A DNA stretch of 64,000 nt, from assembly GCF_900110215.1 (NCBI RefSeq), contig NZ_FOCX01000011.1:85546-149545 (forward strand), read 5' to 3'. The DNA comes from Halorientalis persicus. Its GTDB lineage: Archaea > Halobacteriota > Halobacteria > Halobacteriales > Haloarculaceae. Under the pieces are notes generated by a model, which saw nothing but the letters and a program-made list of their open reading frames with translations, made no database searches and was not told the DNA's origin. The position numbers and the translations under genes are program-made. Positions 1 through 7,416 of this stretch are shown here, in pieces. Positions within the stretch are counted from its first letter, which is position 1. Each line of letters starts with the position of its first letter.

Positions 1-654
1 CGGGCGGGTCGTGGCGATCTCGATGTCCTCCGTTTCGTCGTCAGCTCCCTCGAAGGTGACGTAGTAGAGGGTCCCGTCGACGCCTTCTTCAGTTTCGACC
101 TCGGCGTCGGCGATGGCGGTCTCACACCGGGGACACCAGTTGACGGGGTGTTCGTCCCGGTAGACCAGATCGTCGTCGGCCATCTCGACGAACGACCGCT
201 GGGTCGTGCCCCAGTACTCGGGGTCCATCGTCCGGAACTCGTGGGTCCAGTCCTGGGAGAACCCCAGGGTCCCCATCGTCTCTTTCATCGCGTCGATCTG
301 GTCCTCGGTGTGCTCGATGCACATCTGGCGGAACTCGTCACGGGGCACGTCCGTCCGGTGGATTCCCTGGTTCTCCTCGACTTTCACCTCGGTCGGGAGG
401 CCGTGACAGTCCCACCCCTGCGGGAAGAGCACGTCGTCGCCCACGAGCCGGTGGTACCGGGCGGCGAAGTCCATGTAACACCAGCCCAGCGCGTTCCCGA
501 TGTGGAGGTTGCCGGTCGGGTACGGCGGGGGTGTGTCGACGACGTAGTCCGTATCCGAATCGCCGTCGTACTCGTAGACGTCCATGTCTTGCCACTCGTC
601 ACGCCACTTCGGCTCCACCTGGTCCGGGTCGTAGTTGTCGGGTAACTCACTCAT
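1..654 (-). CDS. valS: Valyl-tRNA synthetase, N-terminal 218 residues (cut by window edge)
   Basis: Charges tRNA-Val with valine in the cytoplasm. Only the first 218 codons are in the window; the rest lies beyond base 1. The class I signature is seen as [15 protein letters not shown], with HIGN at residues 51-54, followed by [14 protein letters not shown], typical of archaeal ValS. A zinc-knuckle-like [15 protein letters not shown] follows, and the visible part ends in IATTRP, the usual entry to the CP1 editing domain. The ATG at 654 gives the canonical start [17 protein letters not shown]. The upstream 137 bases to the next gene (which ends at 792) hold its promoter. Family assignment is secure; completeness cannot be judged. 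Confidence 0.95.
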   Translation of the reverse strand, partial: MSELPDNYDPDQVEPKWRDEWQDMDVYEYDGDSDTDYVVDTPPPYPTGNLHIGNALGWCYMDFAARYHRLVGDDVLFPQGWDCHGLPTEVKVEENQGIHRTDVPRDEFRQMCIEHTEDQIDAMKETMGTLGFSQDWTHEFRTMDPEYWGTTQRSFVEMADDDLVYRDEHPVNWCPRCETAIADAEVETEEGVDGTLYYVTFEGADDETEDIEIATTRP

Positions 655-791
655 ATTTTAGAATGCGCTGATGGGTCGGTAGCCTCGCACAGAATACGTG
701 TGACTGCTCCCCTCGCTAACGTACTACCGACGACATCAGGCCCATACATCCCGGTTGTTCCGGTCGACTGTATAACTTTTCGCTTCGGTCG

Positions 792-1283
792 TCACTGGGC
801 CGTTCCGAACACGTACCTGTCCAGCAGGAACACGCAGGCACCCGCGAGGACCGCGACGACCGTCACGCGCGGATCCGAGGTCACGTAGAGGTTCGGCGTC
901 GGCGGCCGCCACCAGAGCGGATACAGCCAGAACCCGGCGTGTCCGTCGGCGTACATCCGCAGTCCGTCGAGGACGAGCGAACTCACGCCACCGGCGACCA
1001 GCAGGCCGAACACGCGCCGCCGGGACTCGGTGAAACACAGCGTGAGTCCGCCCGCGACGACGAGCACGCCACCGAGCGAACTGATCGGCGCGTACGAAAA
1101 GGGCACCCCGAGCAGGCCTTCGAGTATCCGCTCGTCGACGAGGCGTTCGACTTTGAGCAGGTCCGGGATCGCCGCTCCGGCCATCCCGATCGGGACCCAG
1201 CGGTCCGTGATCGCGTCGATCCGCCAGCCGGCGACCGTCAACAGGACGTACACCAGCAGGACGTGTGTCAGTAGCTCCGCCAT
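792..1283 (-). CDS. Multi-pass membrane protein, possibly DUF457/YdjM-like
   Basis: 163 residues with about four hydrophobic segments (approximately 7-20, 28-42, 68-85 and 92-110, plus a C-terminal one near 143-158). The order of motifs, an N-terminal His (H7), IPDLLK near 39-44 and SSLVLDG followed by WLYPLWW, resembles the metal-dependent YdjM/DUF457 membrane family, but the usual HLLLD histidine is serine here, so catalytic activity is doubtful. It starts inside the stop of the upstream gene (TAATG overlap at 1281-1285), so the two are translated together. Function unknown; the family link is inference. Confidence 0.7.
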   Translation of the reverse strand: MAELLTHVLLVYVLLTVAGWRIDAITDRWVPIGMAGAAIPDLLKVERLVDERILEGLLGVPFSYAPISSLGGVLVVAGGLTLCFTESRRRVFGLLVAGGVSSLVLDGLRMYADGHAGFWLYPLWWRPPTPNLYVTSDPRVTVVAVLAGACVFLLDRYVFGTAQ

Positions 1284-1756
1284 TATCGCACCTCGAACCC
1301 GAGTCCATCGGTGTCGAATCGCCAGCGTCTGAAAAACAGGACGACCACGAGGAGCGCGCCCACGAGCGAGACGCCGTATTTGAAGACGAGGGAACTCCCG
1401 GCCGGGTTGACCACGACGACACGGTCCGCTGCGAGGTGGTGGTCGGGTTCGACCGTGCCGTACACCTGCACCGCGCCACCGGGCTCGACGGACTGCTCCA
1501 CGCCACCGACCGTCAGCGGGAGCGGTCCCCGGCCGGTCTCGACCAGTATCTCGACTGTCGCGTTCTCGCGGTCGACTGCCTGGACGGTCCCGAACAGGAA
1601 CGTCCGGTCGCCGACGTGTGACTCGTAGTCCGTTTCGAGCGCGTCCCCGGTCGGATACGGCCAGTTGGTCTCGTAGTTCGCGTCGTAGTGGACCCCCATG
1701 CCGAGCACGAGTAGACCCACCAGCACGATGCCGAACAGTCGCAGACTGGGACGCAT
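1283..1756 (-). CDS. Membrane-anchored protein with a probable OB-like beta domain
   Basis: 157 residues. Transmembrane segments lie near 7-23 and 125-142. The stretch between them (about 45-118) is rich in beta strands and reads like a small OB-fold: RTFLFGTVQAVD, TVEILVETG, GAVQVYGTVE. The domain should face outside the cell. It is the first gene of a two-gene operon; its TAA stop overlaps the ATG of the next membrane protein by one base. No enzymatic motif is visible. I do not recognise a characterised homologue. The ATG at 1756 is preferred because the hydrophobic segment begins seven residues later. Confidence 0.7.
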   Translation of the reverse strand: MRPSLRLFGIVLVGLLVLGMGVHYDANYETNWPYPTGDALETDYESHVGDRTFLFGTVQAVDRENATVEILVETGRGPLPLTVGGVEQSVEPGGAVQVYGTVEPDHHLAADRVVVVNPAGSSLVFKYGVSLVGALLVVVLFFRRWRFDTDGLGFEVR

Positions 1757-1853
1757 TGGTTTGCGTTGTCGGTGTCTCTCGCCGCCGGGTAAAGAGCGGT
1801 TCGGGTTCGCGGTGAACCACAACCCATACCTCGCCAGCGCGGAGAGGGCGGGT

Positions 1854-2765
1854 ATGGAAATCGGTGTTATCGGACTCGGGCGGATGGGCCGGATCGTCGT
1901 CGACCGCGTGCTGGACGCGGGCCACGACGTGACTGCCTTCGACATCGACGAGGAAGCCGTCGCGGACGTGGCCGATGCGGGCGCGACGCCGGCGGACTCG
2001 ATCCCCGACCTCGCACAGCGACTGGGCGAGGACAAGCGCATCTGGCTGATGGTTCCCGCGGGCGACCCCGTCGACGCCGCGCTGGAGGAACTCGCCCCGC
2101 ACCTCGACGGCGACGACGTGGTGGTCGACGGCGGGAACTCCCACTTCGAGGACTCGGTGCGCCGCGCGGAGGACACCGACGCGGCCTATCTCGACTGTGG
2201 CACGTCGGGCGGCCCCGCGGGCGCGGAACTGGGCTTTTCCCTGATGGTCGGCGGCCCGGGGTGGGCCTACGAGGAACTCGCGCCGGTCTTCGACGCCGTG
2301 GCGACCGGGCCCGAGGGCCACGACCGGATGGGTGCGGCGGGCTCCGGTCACTACGTGAAGATGGTCCACAACGGCGTCGAGTACGCGCTGATGCAGGCCT
2401 ACGGCGAGGGGTTCGAGTTGCTGGCCAACGGGCGGTACGATCTCGATCTGGAAACTGTCGCGCGCACGTGGAACAACGGTGCGGTGATCCGCTCGTGGCT
2501 GCTGGAACTCTGCGAGGAGGCGTTCCGCGAGGAGGGCTCCGATCTGGGAACGGTCGCGGACCACGTCGCGGGCGGCTCCACCGGCACGTGGACGGTTCAG
2601 GAGGCACTGGAACAGGAGGTGTCGGTGCCGCTGATCTATCAGGCACTCGCCGAGCGGTTCGACTCGCGCGCGACCGACGAGAAGCCGGGCCGGTTCTCGC
2701 GGCGGTTGGCCAACCGTCTGCGGTACGGGTTCGGGCGACACGAGGTCGCACGCCGGGAGGAGTGA
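1854..2765 (+). CDS. gnd: 6-phosphogluconate dehydrogenase (decarboxylating)
   Basis: Oxidises and decarboxylates 6-phosphogluconate to ribulose 5-phosphate in the oxidative pentose phosphate route. 303 residues, the short form typical of haloarchaea. The Rossmann motif GLGRMG is at residues 7-12; VVDGGNSHFEDS and GTSGGPAGAELG form the substrate site; the catalytic lysine is K169 in YVKMVHNGVEYA. Asp30 at the end of the second strand suggests preference for NAD, as known for the Haloferax enzyme (inference here). The ATG at 1854 places the Rossmann motif at the very N-terminus; in-frame upstream codons belong to the antisense of the previous gene. Confidence 0.93.
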   Translation: MEIGVIGLGRMGRIVVDRVLDAGHDVTAFDIDEEAVADVADAGATPADSIPDLAQRLGEDKRIWLMVPAGDPVDAALEELAPHLDGDDVVVDGGNSHFEDSVRRAEDTDAAYLDCGTSGGPAGAELGFSLMVGGPGWAYEELAPVFDAVATGPEGHDRMGAAGSGHYVKMVHNGVEYALMQAYGEGFELLANGRYDLDLETVARTWNNGAVIRSWLLELCEEAFREEGSDLGTVADHVAGGSTGTWTVQEALEQEVSVPLIYQALAERFDSRATDEKPGRFSRRLANRLRYGFGRHEVARREE

Positions 2766-2848
2766 CTGCGCGACCCGGGGGCACGCCGGTCGTTTCCGAC
2801 GATCTGCAGTCCGTCACTTAGATAAACCCGTATTCCGTAGCTCGCGGT

Positions 2849-3430
2849 ATGGTAGATGCAGGAATCCTGACCGGGGCGTTTCTGACGCTCGTGGCGGTCG
2901 CCCTTCACTACTCGAAGGGGACCGGCTGGGAGGCCAACGAGGATATCTCTCAGGAGGTCCTGGAAAAGCGGGCCGAGTCGGTCCCGGAGACGGAGTTCCC
3001 GGAGCCGATGAACCGCTCGATCGGTGGCGGCGGCGTCGCGGCCGGCGCGGTCGCCGGCGGATCCGAGGGCGAACTCGCTGAGGGCGGCGAGGACGAGGAA
3101 GACGAGGGCTTCGACCCCGACGCGATCGCCGACGACGAGGTCGAGACCTACGAGATCGAGTTCGCCAAGGAGGGCGAGACCATCGAGATCGCGAACAACG
3201 AGAACATCCTCGACATCGGCGAGGACAAAGGCTGGGACCTGCCCTACGCCTGCCGCGAGGGCTCGTGTCTCTCCTGTGCCGGCCACATCGAGGAAGGACC
3301 GGCCGACGAGTACATCCGGCACTCCAACAACGACACGCTCAACGAGGAGGAGATGGACAACGGGTACTGCCTGACCTGTACGGCCTACCCGACGGACTCG
3401 TTCACACTCGAAACCGGCGAGCAACCCTGA
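2849..3430 (+). CDS. Membrane-anchored [2Fe-2S] ferredoxin
   Basis: 193 residues. An N-terminal hydrophobic segment (5-20) anchors the protein, followed by an acidic Gly-rich linker (58-95) and a plant/halobacterial-type ferredoxin domain (about 98-190). The cluster ligands are visible as C135, C140 and C143 (CREGSCLSC) and C174 (YCLTC). It is an electron carrier attached to the membrane; partner enzymes are not evident nearby. The soluble haloarchaeal ferredoxin is shorter (about 128 residues) and has no anchor, so this is a paralogue. tRNA-Arg follows 50 bases downstream with its own TATA element. Confidence 0.9.
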   Translation: MVDAGILTGAFLTLVAVALHYSKGTGWEANEDISQEVLEKRAESVPETEFPEPMNRSIGGGGVAAGAVAGGSEGELAEGGEDEEDEGFDPDAIADDEVETYEIEFAKEGETIEIANNENILDIGEDKGWDLPYACREGSCLSCAGHIEEGPADEYIRHSNNDTLNEEEMDNGYCLTCTAYPTDSFTLETGEQP

Positions 3431-3449
3431 GCTCTGCGGTTCAAAACGG

Positions 3450-3456
3450 TTATACC
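3450..3456 (+). promoter_or_regulatory. TATA element of tRNA-Arg
   Basis: TTATACC lies 25-31 bases upstream of the first base of the mature tRNA, the normal distance for an archaeal promoter. Confidence 0.6.
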
Positions 3457-3480
3457 GACGCCTCCTGTAGCACTGGTCGA

Positions 3481-3553
3481 GGGCGGCTAGTTCAGCGGAC
3501 AGAACGCCTGGTTCCGGACCAGATGGTCGGGGGTTCAAATCCCTCGCCGCCCG
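3481..3553 (+). tRNA. tRNA-Arg, anticodon CCG
   Basis: Full cloverleaf read by hand: acceptor stem GGGCGGC (3481-3487) pairs with GCCGCCC (3546-3552), discriminator G3553. The D stem is GTTC/GAAC. The anticodon loop 3512-3518 is TTCCGGA with anticodon CCG at 3514-3516, reading CGG codons. The T arm is GGGGG, loop TTCAAAT, CCCTC. There is one C-A mismatch at the base of the anticodon stem. No intron. The 3' part (3532-3554) recurs downstream. Confidence 0.95.
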
Positions 3554-3554
3554 T
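3532..3554 (+). repeat. Direct repeat copy 1: T-arm to 3' end of tRNA-Arg
   Basis: 23 bases covering the T arm, 3' acceptor strand and discriminator of the tRNA plus one T. An identical copy is at 3642-3664 and a diverged one at 3846-3869. Confidence 0.9.
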
Positions 3555-3586
3555 TGCTGTCGCGAACGATTCGTGAGCGACAGCAA
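3554..3586 (+). terminator. Hairpin H1 after tRNA-Arg
   Basis: Perfect 10 bp inverted repeat, TTGCTGTCGC (3554-3563) and GCGACAGCAA (3577-3586), starting one base after the tRNA discriminator. Its 13-base loop GAACGATTCGTGA is a longer form of the GANCGNNGYGA loop shared by other hairpins in this window. There is no T run after it. A role in 3' processing or termination is inferred from position. Confidence 0.75.
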
Positions 3587-3593
3587 TCGGCAC

Positions 3594-3655
3594 GAGGATT
3601 TGAAGTAGACCAAGAGGGAGCGAAGCGACCGAAGTGGGTGTGGTTCAAATCCCTC
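3594..3655 (+). repeat. Inverted repeat enclosing the second tRNA-tail copy
   Basis: GAGGATTTGAA (3594-3604) is complementary, apart from one extra base, to TTCAAATCCCTC (3644-3655). The T-loop-like part of the duplicated tRNA tail can therefore fold back on the upstream sequence. The enclosed spacer contains GAGCGAAGCGA (3618-3628), a match to the hairpin-loop consensus of this window. Confidence 0.6.
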
Positions 3656-3664
3656 GCCGCCCGT
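3642..3664 (+). repeat. Direct repeat copy 2 of the tRNA-Arg 3' end
   Basis: Identical over 23 bases to 3532-3554 and 110 bases downstream of it. There is no 5' half of a tRNA here. This is the arrangement expected of an attachment-site duplication, but the enclosed segment is too short to encode an integrase. Confidence 0.85.
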
Positions 3665-3845
3665 CCACCTTTTTCTCCTCGGGTGACTCGCTACGCTCGT
3701 CACCACTCTCACCAGAACACGGAGTGTTCTGGTTGGCTCACGAGAGCTGTGCTCTCGTGAACGTCGAAAAACGTGGGCGAAAAACGGGACCGCACATTCG
3801 TTCGGTCCCGGGAACCGCGCTCGCTTCGCTCGCGCGGATGCTCGT
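3665..3845 (-). repeat. Hairpin-rich non-coding segment (hairpins H2-H4 and two short-loop hairpins)
   Basis: No coding sequence is seen. Five perfect stems lie in a row: GGTGAC/GTCACC (3682-3704), CCAGAACAC/GTGTTCTGG (3712-3732), TCACGAGAGC/GCTCTCGTGA (3738-3760), CGGGACC/GGTCCCG (3785-3810) and CCGCGC/GCGCGG (3815-3837). Read on the minus strand, the loops of the first, fourth and fifth are GAGCGTAGCGA, GAACGAATGTGC and GAGCGAAGCGA, matching or close to the GANCGNNGYGA loop, in the sense direction of the minus-strand gene that ends at 3869. The segment also carries AAAAACGTGGGCGAAAAA (3767-3784), whose exact complement is at 63563-63580. Confidence 0.75.
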
Positions 3846-3869
3846 GGTTCGAATCCCTCGTCGCTCCGT
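3846..3869 (+). repeat. Diverged third copy of the tRNA 3' end
   Basis: GGTTCGAATCCCTCG continues into TCGCTCCGT, differing from the tRNA-Arg tail by two substitutions and one inserted base. It touches the stop codon of the minus-strand gene ending at 3869. It could derive from another tRNA. It is only a tail, not a gene. Confidence 0.6.
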
Positions 3870-5140
3870 TAGGAGTCCACGTCCTCGCTCACCACGCTCG
3901 CGCTCGCGGTGAAGCCGACGGCCCGCAGTCGCTCGGCGAGCGGTTTTCCGATGGCCGACGCGGGCGTCAGGACGCCGCCGGACAGCGGGGAGTCGGTGTC
4001 GTCTTCGACCAGGCACATCGCGGACTCGCCGAGCATCCGTGCGGTCCCGCCGTAGCCCGGGTCGCGGTCGGCACCGATCACGGCGTCGACGGTGAAGGGG
4101 CCGTCCTCGTTGGTCCCCTGTCCGCGCACGCGAACCCGGAAGTGGCCCTGTTCCATCTGTTCCTCGCTCGGCCCGTCGCCGGGGTCGGGGAACACGAAGC
4201 GCTCGAGCGCAGAGCGCGTCGGGCCGATGGACATGGCGAGCGTGAACAGCCCGAGCCCGCCGGAAATCAGGCCCGCGGTCGCCGCACCGCCGAGCCCGGG
4301 GCCAGTGGGGATGACCTCGGTACAGCGGAAGCCCCGCCCCCAGGGGTACTCCAGCAGTGCGTTACTGCGGCGAACCACGCGCTCGTTCACTGGGGCCATC
4401 GGCGACGGGGCCGTCCACGACGACCGCAACGGGTCTTTTCGGGGGAGGCGCTGCTCGCCCGGATCGACGCCCTCGCGCTCTCCCGGTGGGGCCAGCGAGT
4501 ACGGGTTCCCGAGCACCCGTCTGACCTCGGGGTCGTTCGACGCGGCCTCGAACAGTTCGGCTGCACTGGCCAGCGTACCACCACTCACACCGCCGCTCCC
4601 GGATTCCACGTAGATCCGGACCTGGCTACAGGGGGCCCCGAACTCCGCCCTGGCGAACGACTGGGCGAGCAGGGTGCCCAGATCGGCGGGGACGGAGTCG
4701 AAGCCACAGCTGTGGACGATCCGTGTGTCGGCGTCCACCGCCGCGTCGTGGTACTCGTCGACGATCTCCCGGGTCCAGTTCACCTCGCCGGTCAGGTCGC
4801 AGTACTCGGTCCCGGCCTCGACACACGCCTCGACCAGCGGGGTCCCGTACGTCGTGTACGGGCCGACGGTCGTACAGACGACACGGGTCTCACGGGCCAG
4901 TTCCCGGAGAGTCTCCGGGACCGTCGCGTCGCCGAGCACGATGGGGACCGACTCCCACTCGTCGCTCCCGTCGACGAGGTCGGACTCGACGGCTTGCAGC
5001 CGGGTTTCGTTTCGACCCCCGAGGGCCAGCGACAGGGTGTCGGGTGTGTACTGTTCGGTGAGGTACTCGGCGACGAGGCGGCCAGCCACGCCGGTTGCAC
5101 CCCACACGACCAGATCGTATCGTCGGTCAGTGTTCGACAC
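3869..5140 (-). CDS. Saccharopine dehydrogenase-like NAD(P)-binding protein (trans-acting enoyl reductase type)
   Basis: 423 residues. The N-terminal Rossmann domain has GATGVAGRLVAEYL (residues 14-27) and GGRNETRL at the end of the second strand; VGPYTTYGTPLVEACVEAGTEYCDLTGE is characteristic of the saccharopine dehydrogenase/enoyl reductase family, as is HSCGFDSVPADLG. Haloarchaea do not use the saccharopine lysine route, so a lipid or ketone reductase role is more likely (inference). Two weakly hydrophobic stretches lie around 290-330. No partner gene is adjacent. The 3' end abuts a string of hairpins and tRNA-tail copies. Confidence 0.85.
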   Translation of the reverse strand: MSNTDRRYDLVVWGATGVAGRLVAEYLTEQYTPDTLSLALGGRNETRLQAVESDLVDGSDEWESVPIVLGDATVPETLRELARETRVVCTTVGPYTTYGTPLVEACVEAGTEYCDLTGEVNWTREIVDEYHDAAVDADTRIVHSCGFDSVPADLGTLLAQSFARAEFGAPCSQVRIYVESGSGGVSGGTLASAAELFEAASNDPEVRRVLGNPYSLAPPGEREGVDPGEQRLPRKDPLRSSWTAPSPMAPVNERVVRRSNALLEYPWGRGFRCTEVIPTGPGLGGAATAGLISGGLGLFTLAMSIGPTRSALERFVFPDPGDGPSEEQMEQGHFRVRVRGQGTNEDGPFTVDAVIGADRDPGYGGTARMLGESAMCLVEDDTDSPLSGGVLTPASAIGKPLAERLRAVGFTASASVVSEDVDS

Positions 5141-5353
5141 GGGTATCTACTCCCGGTTGTGGGGCCACGGGCTCAAGGGTTGCCATTGCGTGTGACTCTC
5201 TGGCGTGTGTGTTCGTTCCTCGCATCCAAACATTCATAATTGCGTAAAACACTCGTAGGAACCAGACTGGGGGAACGACGATGCAAGAACACGCCTACAG
5301 TGAGAGTCGGACAGACGGGGGCGACACGGGCGGTGAGCGACGAGGTGAGGCGG

Positions 5354-5692
5354 ATGGTTAGGAGTGCGATCGCCCGCGTGCTGTTGGACGCGGCTATCGT
5401 GGCGCTGATCCTGGCGTCGATCGTGGAGGTAATCATCGACGTTCGGGGAATCGACACGCCGGAGTTCCTCCCATCGACACTGGCTGGACTGTCGCCGTCG
5501 GAGCCGGCGACGGCACTCGGCGTCGGTGGTATCGCCGTGCTCGTTCTCGGGATCGTCGTCGAGATGGCGCTCGTCGGCCCGCTACCCGGTGGCCGGTTCC
5601 TGGTCGGGACCATCGCGGTGCTCGCGTTCCTGCTCACCGGCGGGTTCCTCATCGGTGAGGAAGAGGAAGACAGTAGCGGCTACGGCGGGTGA
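5354..5692 (+). CDS. Small three-helix membrane protein
   Basis: 112 residues, MVRSAIARVLLDAAIV onward, with hydrophobic segments near 8-27, 52-70 and 80-97 and an acidic tail (GEEEEDSSGYGG). The ATG at 5354 follows GAGGTGA with suitable spacing; an in-frame GTG at 5333 is the alternative. No enzymatic motif and no recognised family. It stands alone between a minus-strand gene and the next small gene. Confidence 0.65.
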   Translation: MVRSAIARVLLDAAIVALILASIVEVIIDVRGIDTPEFLPSTLAGLSPSEPATALGVGGIAVLVLGIVVEMALVGPLPGGRFLVGTIAVLAFLLTGGFLIGEEEEDSSGYGG

Positions 5693-5818
5693 CCCGTCGC
5701 CCGGGGTGTCCATATACGCACCCCGGACGCCGATAGAGCCGCTACACTCGTGCGACGCGGCTCGTTCTCGACGGCCCGGAGCGGCACGGTTTTGCCTGTC
5801 GCGGTCCCAGCGCGGGGC

Positions 5819-6115
5819 ATGGAGTCCATCGACGACGTCGAAACGTTTCGGGCGGAGCTGACAGAACTGCTCGCGGCCGCCGAGGACGGAGGTGTCTCCT
5901 CGGACGCCGTGGTGGGGCTGTTGACCGCGCAACTCGCGGGGATGCGCGGCGACGTACGCCTCCCGCTGTCGATGCCACCGGAGAGGGCTCGGGAGTTCAC
6001 CGATGAGGCGAGCGACCACGTCGGTGAACGGATGGAAGTTGATCTACTCGTCTCCGAGGACGTGATTCAGGATCTAGAACTGCAGTTACAGGTCTTCGAG
6101 CGGCGACGCGACTAA
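5819..6115 (+). CDS. Conserved small haloarchaeal protein, function unknown
   Basis: 98 acidic, mainly helical residues (MESIDDVETFRAELTELLAAAEDGG to VFERRRD). No Cys, no hydrophobic segment and no catalytic motif. Its TAA stop at 6113-6115 overlaps the stop of the convergent rhodanese gene. The acidic composition and codon use fit a real haloarchaeal gene. The ATG at 5819 follows CGCGGGGC, which is a weak ribosome-binding site. Confidence 0.65.
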   Translation: MESIDDVETFRAELTELLAAAEDGGVSSDAVVGLLTAQLAGMRGDVRLPLSMPPERAREFTDEASDHVGERMEVDLLVSEDVIQDLELQLQVFERRRD

Positions 6116-6435
6116 TCCTCGGTTTCGAGGTCGAACTCCCAGGCGTCGTAGCCGCCGGCGAGGCTGGTGACGGTGGCGTCGTCGTCGATGCCTTCGTAGG
6201 ATTCGAGTAGCCGACCGGCCTGGACCGAGCTGACCCCTTCCTGACAGACCATGACGACCTCGTCGCCCCAGTCGATCTCGTCGATCCGGCCGGCCAGCTG
6301 GCCGTAGGGGACGTTCGTCGCGCCGGGGATGTGGCCGGCCGCGTACTGCCGGGGCGGACGGGTGTCGACGACCTGTACGTCCGCGCCGTCTTCGAGTTTT
6401 GACTGTAACCGCGACGGGGAAAGCTCCTCGACCAT
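6112..6435 (-). CDS. Rhodanese-domain protein, single domain
   Basis: 107 residues forming one rhodanese fold, a probable sulfurtransferase or persulfide carrier. The active-site loop is CQEGVSS, with the catalytic Cys in MVCQEGVSSVQAGRLL; the CH2-type DTRPPRQYAAGHIPGA motif and the closing LAGGYDAWE are present. The ATG at 6435 (MVEELSPSRL) is preferred over an upstream in-frame one because it begins at the domain edge. It overlaps the convergent gene by four bases. No sulfur pathway gene is adjacent. A second rhodanese is encoded at 24757-25116. Confidence 0.88.
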   Translation of the reverse strand: MVEELSPSRLQSKLEDGADVQVVDTRPPRQYAAGHIPGATNVPYGQLAGRIDEIDWGDEVVMVCQEGVSSVQAGRLLESYEGIDDDATVTSLAGGYDAWEFDLETED

Positions 6436-6522
6436 CGCCCGCCCGTAGACACGGCGCGGGCTAAAGCCCATCGTCCCGATCCGGTGAGACTTGTGTCCGA
6501 CCAATAGAGCTAAATAGTGGTG

Positions 6523-6532
6523 TGGTATACCA
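6523..6532. promoter_or_regulatory. Palindrome upstream of the zinc-finger gene
   Basis: TGGTATACCA is a perfect 10-base palindrome ending nine bases before the ATG at 6541. CTAAATA at 6510-6516, 25-31 bases upstream, fits a TATA box for a leaderless transcript, so the palindrome lies between TATA box and start. An operator role is inference. Confidence 0.45.
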
Positions 6533-6540
6533 TATCATGT

Positions 6541-6720
6541 ATGGCGTCAGCACCGAGCGACGACGAGATCTTCGATCAGTTCCTCACGGAGCGCGGGCAC
6601 GAGACGGAGCAGGTCGGCTGGGACCGGAGCTACAACAAAAAGCAGTGCCCGGAGTGCGGTGGCCTCCACGACACCGCGGCGACAGAGTGCTCGGTGTGTG
6701 GCTGGGGACCGGGCAACTGA
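6541..6720 (+). CDS. HVO_0416-type small zinc-finger protein
   Basis: 59 residues. Two CPXCG-like knuckles, CPECGG and CSVCGW, form one zinc site. The N-terminal SDDEIFDQFLTERGHETEQVGWDRSYNKKQ is the signature of a conserved haloarchaeal family named after HVO_0416. Small zinc-finger proteins of this kind in haloarchaea are known as regulators of phenotypes such as biofilm formation or stress response, but the target of this one is unknown. ATG codons at 6536 (out of frame) and 6541 are adjacent; 6541 gives the family start MASAPSDDE. Confidence 0.85.
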   Translation: MASAPSDDEIFDQFLTERGHETEQVGWDRSYNKKQCPECGGLHDTAATECSVCGWGPGN

Positions 6721-6849
6721 CGGCCACGCGCGGCGCGCGGAGATTTTTCTCGGCGATTCGATGCATCAAGAGCCGCTGAAGCCTTCGAAAGAGAGCGTCC
6801 GACAGGAGTGAGGAGTCCTGCGCGGGTCGATGGGTGAACGGGCGGTCGG

Positions 6850-7338
6850 CTACAGCTCGTCCAGCGAGTCGTGCAGGAACAGGCCCAGTGCCAGATGGTG
6901 GTACATCGCCTGCTCGATCTGCGACCGGGCGGCGTCCTCGTCTGCGACGGAGTACTCTTTGGTCCGCACCAGCTCGTGCATCGACAACACGTCGTCGCCT
7001 TCGATATCGTGGAGCCGTGGGTACACCGTTCCCGGGCTCAGTTGGGCGTCGAACAGCCGCGACAGGTCGTCGATCAGCGCCTTCCCGTGAGTGCCATCCC
7101 GCAACGCGATCAGCGCGATGAGGATCTCGTCCAGGTTCTGTTTGACGATCTCGTCGTCGAACTCGAACGACTCCTCGACTGCCAGTCGTTCCATGACCGA
7201 AGACAACACCTGCTCCGGGTCGTCTTCTTGACCGGTGCCTGGGGCATCGGGTGACGCCGCCTCCAGATCGTCACCGGCCGAAAGTTCTTGTATCAGCGTA
7301 TTCACCAGCGGACTCGTGCTCACGTTATCTCCGGACAT
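6850..7338 (-). CDS. PadR-like winged-helix transcriptional regulator
   Basis: 162 residues. The C-terminal half is a winged helix of PadR type: LIALRDGTHGKALIDDLSRL, LSPGTVYPRLHDIEGDDVL and then a wing with MHELVRTKEYSVADE. The last 30 residues form a helix suited to dimerisation. The N-terminal 60 residues are acidic and probably disordered. It is divergent from a second winged-helix gene; an inverted repeat centred on a TATA-like element lies between them (7417-7444), which suggests autoregulation. The ATG at 7338 is chosen over a TTG two codons upstream. Confidence 0.8.
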   Translation of the reverse strand: MSGDNVSTSPLVNTLIQELSAGDDLEAASPDAPGTGQEDDPEQVLSSVMERLAVEESFEFDDEIVKQNLDEILIALIALRDGTHGKALIDDLSRLFDAQLSPGTVYPRLHDIEGDDVLSMHELVRTKEYSVADEDAARSQIEQAMYHHLALGLFLHDSLDEL

Positions 7339-7416
7339 TGGCAATCACTTGGACTCGATCCACACTCATCTCTCTCTACCACGGATATATAATGCCTCTC
7401 CCCCGGTTTCCGAGAA

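Noticed and set aside
792..2741. Long open frame of about 650 codons on the minus strand
   Set aside because: Its last 163 codons are the membrane-protein gene at 792-1283; the rest is antisense to gnd and overlaps the OB-like gene, with Arg/Pro-rich composition.
3642..3869. tRNA-like sequences as additional tRNA genes
   Set aside because: Only T-arm and 3' acceptor strand are present; no D arm or anticodon arm can be folded.
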